Shown piece by piece: positions 1 to 5,104 of a DNA stretch of 6,075 bases (positions within the stretch are counted from its first letter, which is position 1; each line of letters opens with the position of its first letter). The notes beneath the pieces are model-generated. The model made no database searches, was not told the origin of the DNA, and saw only the letters and a list, made by a program, of their open reading frames with translations. Source of the stretch: Hyphomicrobiales bacterium (lineage in GTDB: Bacteria; Pseudomonadota; Alphaproteobacteria; Rhizobiales; GCA-2746425); contig NVXB01000005.1 in NCBI GenBank assembly GCA_002746425.1, positions 56,423 through 62,497 of the forward strand, given 5' to 3'. A program made the position numbers and the translations under genes.

Positions 1-851
1 AACAATTTGTTGTTTTCAATCGCCAATCGCACATTGTCGTAATCACTATCGTCACCGGGTATAAAGCAATCCTTCTTGATCAAGTCCAAAACCTTGACCC
101 CGCGGAGCGAAATCAACGCCTCGCGTATCGCCGTTTTCATCTCAACTGAAAGCCCGCTTCTGGCAATCCATGGCTTGGTGACGCTGGCAAAGGATGCAAT
201 CGGCCGAATTTTAGCGCCACGTCGTCTCAAGTCCTCATAGATCCATTTACTAACAGCGCCCGCATCATAGCTGCGATCAGAGACCGCCCAGCCGACGCGG
301 TCATGACGTTCAAGATAAGAATATCGCGACAAATTACGTGCCGTGACACCGTGACTGGCCAAAAAGCTTTGAGGGAAATATCGACCCGTTGTTGAATATT
401 TGCTACCAAACGCAAAACTCTTCCCGACAAGATCATCCAGCGAAAACATTTGGGAGTCGTCATGGACAATAATGACGCTCTGAAACGACTTTTTCTTCTG
501 GTTTCCTTCTACCGCCAAAATTTCCAGATCGGGATTCTCGTCCTTGGCAAGCACATATGCCGCCTGGCCGTAGCGACCAAAATCTACACGCCCTTGCGCT
601 AAATCCTGGATTGCTCCGTAATAGTTTTGCGTAATTTGTAGTCGTATTTTGATGGGTCTTCCAAGTAGTTCCTGCAGTCGGTTTTCCAGCACATTTAATA
701 TCGGGCGCATTTTCTGCACGGTGGTCGTAGGTTTCTCAAAAGCATAGGTTCCAAACACCAGAGTTTCTTCTGCCAGCGCAACTAACGGGCTGGCAGCCAG
801 AATAAAAACGGCCAAAAAATGCTTCAGCGCAGTTTGAACATATTGTCCCAT
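1..851 (-). CDS. PhnD-family periplasmic substrate-binding protein (partial, C-terminus beyond left edge)
   Basis: This frame is open on the minus strand from an ATG at 851 to the window edge (283 codons, no stop). GGAG lies 7 bases before the start. Residues 1-27 form a clear signal peptide (short basic start, hydrophobic FLAVFILAASPLVALA core, ALA|EE cleavage site), so the mature protein is periplasmic. The mature part begins ETLVFGTYAFEKPTT and contains a 'GRVDFGRYGQAAYVLA' segment, 'KSFAFGSKYSTTGRYFPQ' and a late 'SDYDNVRLAI'. This order is typical of the PhnD/phosphonate-binding type of solute-binding protein (Phosphonate-bd family). Such proteins bind small anions or other ligands for ABC uptake, or serve as sensor domains for histidine kinases. 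No ABC permease or ATPase is visible here. The gene diverges from a response-regulator locus and has its own sigma-54 promoter, so a sensory role is plausible (inference). The true ligand and the C-terminal extent are unknown. Confidence 0.85.
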   Translation of the reverse strand, partial: MGQYVQTALKHFLAVFILAASPLVALAEETLVFGTYAFEKPTTTVQKMRPILNVLENRLQELLGRPIKIRLQITQNYYGAIQDLAQGRVDFGRYGQAAYVLAKDENPDLEILAVEGNQKKKSFQSVIIVHDDSQMFSLDDLVGKSFAFGSKYSTTGRYFPQSFLASHGVTARNLSRYSYLERHDRVGWAVSDRSYDAGAVSKWIYEDLRRRGAKIRPIASFASVTKPWIARSGLSVEMKTAIREALISLRGVKVLDLIKKDCFIPGDDSDYDNVRLAIENNKL

Positions 852-890
852 CTCTTTTCTCCGTCCTGGTCATTTACTCATGACTATGAC

Positions 891-909
891 AACGCAAAAA
901 GCGTGCCAT
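891..909 (-). promoter_or_regulatory. sigma-54 (-24/-12) promoter of the PhnD-like gene
   Basis: Read on the minus strand, the sequence is TGGCACGCTTTTTGCGT. The GG (907-906) and GC (895-894) dinucleotides are separated by exactly 10 bases, which matches the RpoN consensus TGGCACG-N4-TTGC almost perfectly. The predicted start is near 882, giving a leader of about 31 nt that includes the GGAG ribosome site and ends at the ATG at 851. Confidence 0.85.
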
Positions 910-1167
910 CGAGATTTCAACCTGGATTGAGGCCAGCCACCGTTTTGGAGAGGTTTGAGTTTTCAGAATGAGAATTGATCGGGCTAAATTGTCAAATTGA
1001 CATGCTGGTTGACAAAATAGCTCGATTTTCAATGGCCGAACGACGGTTCAGTGCCGGTATCCATGCGATGAAGCACCATAATATTTTCCCCGCAAACCCA
1101 ATTCACGCCTCGTTTCGGCGATGTTTTACACGCGAATAGATAAAGCGAAACTTCCAGAACGGCTCAA
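910..1167. promoter_or_regulatory. Divergent intergenic control region (enhancer region), no gene
   Basis: About 260 bp lie between two back-to-back sigma-54 promoters. I see no coding frame with a ribosome site here. The main structure is the TGTCAA-A-TTGACA palindrome (990-1002), followed by another TTGACA half-site at 1009-1014. The rest (1021-1160) shows only weak short hairpins. The spacing fits an upstream activator region serving both promoters. Confidence 0.6.
990..1014. promoter_or_regulatory. Putative enhancer (UAS) for the response regulator: TGTCAA-A-TTGACA palindrome plus extra half-site
   Basis: Bases 990-1002 read TGTCAAATTGACA, a perfect 6+1+6 inverted repeat. A further TTGACA begins at 1009, 12 bases after the right-hand half-site at 997, so roughly one helical turn apart on the same strand. 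The palindrome centre (996) is about 114 bp upstream of the predicted start of the PhnD-like gene and about 199 bp upstream of that of the small secreted protein, in the normal enhancer range for sigma-54 activators. A near copy occurs at 4938-4950. Binding by the regulator encoded at 1753-3162 is inference. Confidence 0.6.
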
Positions 1168-1185
1168 TTGGCACACTGGTTGCAA
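1168..1185 (+). promoter_or_regulatory. sigma-54 (-24/-12) promoter of the small secreted protein gene
   Basis: The sequence TTGGCACACTGGTTGCAA matches TTGGCAC-N5-TTGCA exactly, with GG (1170-1171) and GC (1182-1183) 10 bases apart. The predicted start is near 1195, which leaves a leader of about 27 nt containing TGGAGG. It also rules out translation starts that overlap the promoter, such as the TTG at 1168. Confidence 0.9.
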
Positions 1186-1221
1186 CATGAAAGGCAAGAG
1201 CAACTGTGTATGGAGGTAATT

Positions 1222-1590
1222 ATGAAACAGGGTATCAAAACAGCGATTGCTGCCAGTGCCATGTATTTGGCCGTGTACTCGGCCATGCCTTTGGCCACCT
1301 CGTTTGCAGAAACCGCCAATACGGCGGCGTCCCCAAGCTGCGGCTTGCACGATCGCATCACATCCACTCTTGCCACACAATATAACGAAGTTCCGTACCA
1401 TCGTGGCCTGACACCACAGGGCGCAATGATTGAGATATTCGTTTCAAAAGCCCGAACTTTTACCGTGGTTGTAACCATACAAACGGGCATGAGTTGCCTT
1501 GTAACAGCAGGGACGAACTGGATGGATGTCGGTACGATCTCCTATAGTTTTGACAAAAAACTTAGCGGAGATATCGAACGAGAACATTAG
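1222..1590 (+). CDS. Small secreted protein of unknown function (122 aa)
   Basis: The ATG at 1222 is chosen because GGAGG (1212-1216) precedes it by 5 bases and it lies downstream of the sigma-54 promoter. An in-frame ATG at 1210 is possible but overlaps the ribosome site. Residues 1-29 are a signal peptide (basic start, alanine-rich core, SFA|ET cleavage site), so export to the periplasm or outside is expected. The mature part of about 93 residues has exactly two cysteines (C40, C92), which could form a disulfide. No further membrane segment is visible. The pattern 'LATQYNEVPYHRGLTPQGAM', then 'EIFVSKARTFTVVV', then 'GMSCLVTAGTNW' resembles small exported alphaproteobacterial proteins of unknown function that I recall with a YGE...RGL...CLVAAGE.W layout. 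No enzymatic motif is seen. Its position suggests a role in EPS export, surface attachment or signalling, but this is inference. Confidence 0.85.
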   Translation: MKQGIKTAIAASAMYLAVYSAMPLATSFAETANTAASPSCGLHDRITSTLATQYNEVPYHRGLTPQGAMIEIFVSKARTFTVVVTIQTGMSCLVTAGTNWMDVGTISYSFDKKLSGDIEREH

Positions 1591-1603
1591 AAATACCTAT
1601 ACG

Positions 1604-1677
1604 AGCTCCCTCCCGGCAGCCAGCAGTCTCCGAACCCTCCCCCCTTGTATGTTCGGCCCAAAGACTGCTGGCGAGCT
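1604..1677 (+). ncRNA. Structured leader or candidate small RNA hairpin with CCTCCC loop
   Basis: An 11-bp perfect stem GCCAGCAGTCT (1619-1629) / AGACTGCTGGC (1662-1672) encloses a second 6-bp stem CCGAAC (1630-1635) / GTTCGG (1651-1656). A 5-base bulge lies on the right, and the 15-base loop is CCTCCCCCCTTGTAT. An outer 5-bp pairing (1604-1608 with 1673-1677) is possible, leaving CCTCCC (1609-1614) in a left bulge. No T-run follows, so it is not a simple terminator. It sits between two co-oriented genes and may be the 5' leader of the regulator mRNA or a processed or independent RNA. The pairing is seen directly; the RNA function is inferred. Confidence 0.5.
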
Positions 1678-1711
1678 GTGGAAATTCACTTGAAGACATC
1701 GGGGATAAAAA

Positions 1712-1717
1712 GGGAGG
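1712..1717 (+). promoter_or_regulatory. Displaced GGGAGG Shine-Dalgarno-like site complementary to both CCTCCC motifs
   Basis: GGGAGG lies 35 bases before the regulator's ATG at 1753, too far for normal initiation, and no in-frame ATG, GTG or TTG start lies at the usual distance after it. It is perfectly complementary to CCTCCC at 1609-1614 and at 1636-1641. It could be a ribosome standby site or a partner in alternative folding; both are inference. Confidence 0.35.
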
Positions 1718-1752
1718 TTTACCGAATCGCGGTTAAATGTGATGTAGTGACC

Positions 1753-3162
1753 ATGTCACAAAAACAAAAAGTACTCTTGGTTGAAGACGATTTACCCATT
1801 GCGAGGGTTTATCAGGAGTATTTGAAGAAAGAGCCCTATGCAGTCACCCATGTAGACTGTGGCAAGGACGCTCTAGACTTCATCGATCAAAATGCCCCGG
1901 ATGTGGTTATTCTTGATCTCAAACTTCCCGACATCGATGGCATTGAAATTCTCAAACATATCCAGCAGCGCGCCATTGCGACAGCTGTTGTTGTGATCAC
2001 AGCCCATGGCTCGGTAAACTCTGCCGTGGAAGCCATGCGTGAGGGTGCAGCTGATTTCATGCTAAAACCCTTCAATGCAGACCGGCTGATCTTCACGCTG
2101 CGCCATGCGTTGGAACGCCAGCAACTCACACAAATTGTACGCACCTTGAATGTGGATAATACGCGGACCGAATATTGCAAATTTATCGGCTCTTCCGCCG
2201 CCATGCAATCCATCTACCGCACAATCGATAATGCAGCTCCAAGCTCTGCAACCGTCTTCATTACGGGCGAATCTGGAACCGGCAAAGAGCTCTGCGCCGA
2301 GGCTATTCATCAAAAAAGCCCCCGAAACGCCAAGCCATTCGTTACCCTTAATTGCGGTGCTATTCCAGAAAACCTTATGGAAAGTGAAATCTTTGGCCAC
2401 GTCAAAGGAGCCTTTACCGGTGCCATTGCCAACCGTGATGGCCTGGCAAAACAGGCCAATGGCGGAACGTTGTTTCTTGATGAAGTCTGCGAAATGAGCC
2501 CCGCACTTCAGGTGAAATTGCTGAGGTTCATCCAAACCAAAACCTTCCAGAAGGTCGGCGGAACAGTGCTTGAAAAGGTTGATGTGCGTTTCATCTGTGC
2601 AACCAACAAAAATCCGTGGAATGAAGTCAGCGTCGGAAATTTCCGTGAAGATCTGTATTATCGTCTTCATGTCATCCCCATCCACCTACCGCCGCTGCGA
2701 GACCGCGGCGATGACGTCATGAAAATCTGCGAACAATTTCTGACAGCATTCAGCAAAGAAGAAGGTAGGAAATTCACCTCCTTCAGCGATGACGCCCGTG
2801 AACAAATCATAAATTACGAATGGCCGGGAAATGTCAGGCAACTTCAAAACGCCATAAGAAACGCCGTTGTGCTTCACGATGGTGAAAAAATCACCGCAGC
2901 AATGCTGCCGCCGCTTGCCAGCGGGATTGGCGCAATAGACACGGCAGTCGCACCACAGGCTTCACGGGCTTCCAATGCAACCGTCTCACCAGCAACCTCG
3001 GGCACCGTGCTGAGACCCATGTGGCAGGTTGAACGTGAAATGATTGAAGCGGCAATGATTGAGTGCGGCGACAATGTACACCGAGCCGCCGCTCTGCTGG
3101 AAATCAGTCCTTCGACGATTTATCGCCGTATTCGCGATGAGGAAAACGACGATAAACCTTAG
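1753..3162 (+). CDS. Sigma-54-dependent response regulator, NtrC/LuxO family (469 aa)
   Basis: Three domains are visible. The receiver (about residues 5-120) has the acidic pocket E11-D12-D13, phospho-acceptor D55 in VVILDLKLPD, T83 and K105. The AAA+ sigma-54 interaction domain (about 145-375) has Walker A GESGTGKE (172-179), an intact GAFTGA loop (219-224), Walker B GGTLFLDE with D243-E244, and REDLYYRL. The Fis-type helix-turn-helix lies at about 441-460 (NVHRAAALLEISPSTIYRRI). The intact GAFTGA indicates a true activator of RpoN polymerase. The 'MTAHGS..AVEAMR' and 'SPSTIYRR' patterns are closest to LuxO-like regulators. The ATG at 1753 is chosen because the receiver begins a few residues later. 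The frame stays open back to a TTG at 1645, but that codon lies in a hairpin loop. The ribosome site is weak. No kinase lies in the window. The predicted targets are the four nearby sigma-54 promoters (inference). The gene follows the small secreted protein by 162 bp with no obvious terminator, so it may be co-transcribed and self-activating. Confidence 0.95.
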   Translation: MSQKQKVLLVEDDLPIARVYQEYLKKEPYAVTHVDCGKDALDFIDQNAPDVVILDLKLPDIDGIEILKHIQQRAIATAVVVITAHGSVNSAVEAMREGAADFMLKPFNADRLIFTLRHALERQQLTQIVRTLNVDNTRTEYCKFIGSSAAMQSIYRTIDNAAPSSATVFITGESGTGKELCAEAIHQKSPRNAKPFVTLNCGAIPENLMESEIFGHVKGAFTGAIANRDGLAKQANGGTLFLDEVCEMSPALQVKLLRFIQTKTFQKVGGTVLEKVDVRFICATNKNPWNEVSVGNFREDLYYRLHVIPIHLPPLRDRGDDVMKICEQFLTAFSKEEGRKFTSFSDDAREQIINYEWPGNVRQLQNAIRNAVVLHDGEKITAAMLPPLASGIGAIDTAVAPQASRASNATVSPATSGTVLRPMWQVEREMIEAAMIECGDNVHRAAALLEISPSTIYRRIRDEENDDKP

Positions 3163-3179
3163 AGTTTTCCGAGTTTTCC
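3162..3179 (+). repeat. Tandem 9-bp repeat at the stop codon of the regulator
   Basis: GAGTTTTCC occurs twice in direct succession (3162-3170 and 3171-3179), beginning at the last base of the TAG stop. It is short and without known function; slippage duplication is likely. Confidence 0.6.
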
Positions 3180-3180
3180 G

Positions 3181-3251
3181 TGATCAAAACCACGCCGCCC
3201 CATAAAAACATGGGGCGGCGATAATAGAGATTTTGCCGATAGGTTTGATCA
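3181..3251. terminator. Bidirectional intrinsic terminator between converging genes
   Basis: The perfect 11-bp GC-rich stem CGCCGCCCCAT (3193-3203) / ATGGGGCGGCG (3210-3220) has the loop AAAAAC. On the minus strand the stem is followed by TGGTTTTG; on the plus strand by ATAATAGAGATTTTG. An outer arm, TGATCAAAACC (3181-3191) against GGTTTGATCA (3242-3251), adds pairing with one bulged base. It lies between the stop of the response regulator (3162) and the stop of manC (3272), as expected for a terminator shared by two converging transcripts. Confidence 0.8.
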
Positions 3252-3271
3252 AAGTTACAAATAGCTCTGGG

Positions 3272-4744
3272 CTACTCTGCCGCCAATGGGGCTGATGTAT
3301 CTTCCACACGGCCGTAAATATCTTCGAGCCGCACGATGTCATCTTCACCCAGATAGGTGCCAACTTGCACTTCGATCAAATGCACAGGCGCAGTGCCGGG
3401 GTTATAAATACGGTGCACAGCGCCTAAAGGGATATAGACCGATTCATCGGGCTTAAGTATCAGCACATCATCATCCAGCGTCACTTCTGCAACCCCGCGC
3501 ACAATGGTCCAGTGCTCACTGCGATGATGATGATATTGCAGTGATAGTTTCTCGCCGGGTGCCACCACAATGTGTTTCACCTGATGCTGCAGGCCCCAAT
3601 GCACACCTTCGTAGCTGCCCCAGGGGCGATAGACCTTGCGATGCAGTTTTGCAACTTCGCGGTCCTCGTGCTTGAGTTGCGCCACGACTTTTCTTACGTC
3701 CTGCGAACATTCCTTGCGCATGACCAGCAATGCGTCAGCGGTATCGACAATGACAAGGTTATCCAGCCCCACGGCCGCAATCAATCTATCTGACCCATGT
3801 ACGTGCAGCCCGGAGCAATCGACCATAATGGTGTCGCCAATTGCGGCGTTCCCGGCATCATCAGTGTCCATACATTCGGCAAGCGATTGCCAGGAACCAA
3901 TATCCTTCCAACCAATATCAATCGTAACGACCACCGCATCTTTGGTTTTTTCCATCACCGCATGATCAATGGATATGTAGGGCACACGCGAAAACGCTTC
4001 GGCTGACGGCTTAATCACCCCATTTTCATTGGAGCCGGTTTGAAAAGCCTCAACACAATGTTCCAAAATATCCGGCGCATATTTTTGCAACTCATCCAGA
4101 ATTTTTTTGGCTTTAAACATGAAGATACCGCTGTTCCAAAAATGCCCGCCCGTTTCAAGCATCTCGCCAGCCGTATTCAGATCCGGCTTCTCGATAAACG
4201 CATCAACTTCAAAGCAGGTTAAGCCGTAGGCAAGCTTCTTTCCTTGCCGGATATATCCATAACCAATTTCTGGTCGGTTGGCCGGCGTGCCAAACGTTAC
4301 CAGCGAACCATGAGCAGCCGCACGCGCGCCCATTTGTGCTGCAATATGAAGGGCTTTGGAGTTTCTGATGAGATGGTCCGAAGGCAAAACCAACATCAAG
4401 CCTTCAGGATCGTCTACTTCAATTGCCAAAGCCGCCAAAGCAATAGCCGCCGCCGTATTGCGCCTTTGAGGTTCAAGAATTGTCAGCCCCGGTTCAACGC
4501 CGATATCAGCAAGCTGGTCACTTCCGATGAACCAGAATTTTTTATCCGTGACAATCACGGGCGCTTGAAAAACATCGCTATCGGAAACACGTTTCACGGT
4601 CTCCTGCAACATCGAATATTCGGAAAACAATTGTTGAAACTGCTTTGGTCTTTCTTCCCGCGATAAAGGCCAAAGCCTCGATCCAGACCCACCACACAAG
4701 ATGACGGGATAGATATTGGGGCTGTTTAGGGTCGATAGGGACAT
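3272..4744 (-). CDS. manC: Bifunctional mannose-1-phosphate guanylyltransferase / mannose-6-phosphate isomerase (490 aa)
   Basis: This is a cytoplasmic type II PMI/GMP enzyme (the AlgA, XanB and CpsB family). It converts fructose-6-phosphate to mannose-6-phosphate and couples mannose-1-phosphate with GTP to make GDP-mannose. The nucleotidyltransferase signature GGSGSRLWPLSR is at residues 18-29, FIEKP at 183-187 in the sugar-nucleotide site, and the C-terminal cupin carries the isomerase metal motif QYHHHRSEHW at 403-412, so both activities look intact. The length of 490 fits the family (about 470-490). The start at 4744 is preferred: AAGGA (4757-4753) lies 8 bases before it, and the protein then begins MSLSTLNSPNIYPVIL. 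The frame stays open up to 4906, but that extension would contain the predicted promoter at 4802-4818 and is not typical of the family. The ATG at 4750 is a close alternative. The gene diverges from the algD-like gene, whose enzyme uses GDP-mannose. In Pseudomonas the equivalent gene would be called algA. Confidence 0.95.
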   Translation of the reverse strand: MSLSTLNSPNIYPVILCGGSGSRLWPLSREERPKQFQQLFSEYSMLQETVKRVSDSDVFQAPVIVTDKKFWFIGSDQLADIGVEPGLTILEPQRRNTAAAIALAALAIEVDDPEGLMLVLPSDHLIRNSKALHIAAQMGARAAAHGSLVTFGTPANRPEIGYGYIRQGKKLAYGLTCFEVDAFIEKPDLNTAGEMLETGGHFWNSGIFMFKAKKILDELQKYAPDILEHCVEAFQTGSNENGVIKPSAEAFSRVPYISIDHAVMEKTKDAVVVTIDIGWKDIGSWQSLAECMDTDDAGNAAIGDTIMVDCSGLHVHGSDRLIAAVGLDNLVIVDTADALLVMRKECSQDVRKVVAQLKHEDREVAKLHRKVYRPWGSYEGVHWGLQHQVKHIVVAPGEKLSLQYHHHRSEHWTIVRGVAEVTLDDDVLILKPDESVYIPLGAVHRIYNPGTAPVHLIEVQVGTYLGEDDIVRLEDIYGRVEDTSAPLAAE

Positions 4745-4801
4745 ATTCATTTTCCTTCGTCTAACAGCGAGGCTCATGCGCCTGCTTCCTGCGAACAAAG
4801 G

Positions 4802-4818
4802 TTCAAAAACCGTGCCAA
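4802..4818 (-). promoter_or_regulatory. sigma-54-type promoter of manC (non-consensus -12)
   Basis: Read on the minus strand, the sequence is TTGGCACGGTTTTTGAA. The -24 box is perfect (TTGGCACG) and the spacing is correct, but the -12 dinucleotide is GA (4804-4803) instead of GC. The predicted start is near 4791, giving a 47-nt leader to the ATG at 4744. The -12 mismatch makes this the weakest of the four sites by sequence. Confidence 0.6.
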
Positions 4819-4937
4819 CCACGGATGACAAATGGTTGGTGATCATTTTTTGTATAGAAACGTTGATAATCTGAGGTTTCGGGAAATTCTCAACGTCCAC
4901 CTCCAAATATAGAATGAAGGCGTGGTCACTTCAAAAT

Positions 4938-4950
4938 TGTCAATTTGGCA
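4938..4950. promoter_or_regulatory. Putative enhancer (UAS), second copy of the TGTCAA-N-TTGRCA palindrome
   Basis: TGTCAATTTGGCA is an inverted repeat with one mismatch. With its flanks, TTGTCAATTTGGCACGC matches the site beginning at 989, TTGTCAAATTGACATGC, at 14 of 17 positions. Its centre (4944) is about 130 bp upstream of the predicted algD-like start and about 153 bp upstream of the predicted manC start. The right half also contains TTGGCAC, which resembles a -24 box, but the corresponding -12 position (TCGA) is poor. Confidence 0.55.
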
Positions 4951-4989
4951 CGCAGATCGACATCCTTTTAGCTATTTACATCCCCAAAA

Positions 4990-5037
4990 CAGAAATTCTG
5001 AATCCCAAAACCCCTTCACACCAACGACTTCTGTTGG
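4990..5037. promoter_or_regulatory. Two short inverted repeats just upstream of the algD-like promoter
   Basis: CAGAAATTCTG (4990-5000) is a perfect 5+1+5 palindrome. CCAAC (5021-5025) and GTTGG (5033-5037) form an inverted repeat with a 7-base spacer, ending 11 bases before the -24 box. They could be sites for additional regulators or for a DNA-bending protein; nothing identifies the protein. Confidence 0.25.
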
Positions 5038-5046
5038 AAACGACAT

Positions 5047-5064
5047 CTGGCACAATACCTGCAA
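5047..5064 (+). promoter_or_regulatory. sigma-54 (-24/-12) promoter of the algD-like gene
   Basis: The sequence CTGGCACAATACCTGCAA has GG (5049-5050) and GC (5061-5062) exactly 10 bases apart. It matches TGGCAC-N5-TTGCA with a single change in the -12 box. The predicted start is near 5074, leaving a leader of about 30 nt with GGAG at 5094-5097. Confidence 0.8.
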
Positions 5065-5104
5065 CCTCTCAGGGCACAGGCTGGAAAAACCGTGGAGATG
5101 AATG

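Noticed and set aside
1168..1221. Earlier start for the small secreted protein at 1168 (TTG)
   Set aside because: That codon lies inside the sigma-54 promoter and upstream of the predicted transcript start. The ATG at 1222 has a good ribosome site and begins a clean signal peptide.
1604..1677. Intrinsic terminator for the small secreted protein gene
   Set aside because: The stem is strong, but no T-run follows on either strand and the loop is unusually long and C-rich, so a leader or RNA element is more likely.
1645..1752. N-terminal extension of the response regulator from a TTG at 1645
   Set aside because: The start would lie in the loop of the leader hairpin, lacks a ribosome site, and adds 36 residues before a receiver domain that normally begins within a few residues of the start.
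2062..2685. Long 207-codon minus-strand frame inside the regulator gene
   Set aside because: It is fully antisense to the conserved AAA+ domain, has no ribosome site and shows no recognisable domain; it is a shadow frame.
4945..4960. TTGGCACGCAGATCGA as an additional sigma-54 promoter
   Set aside because: The -24 half is perfect but the -12 half is TCGA and no ribosome site or start follows at a suitable distance. It is better explained as part of the palindromic enhancer.
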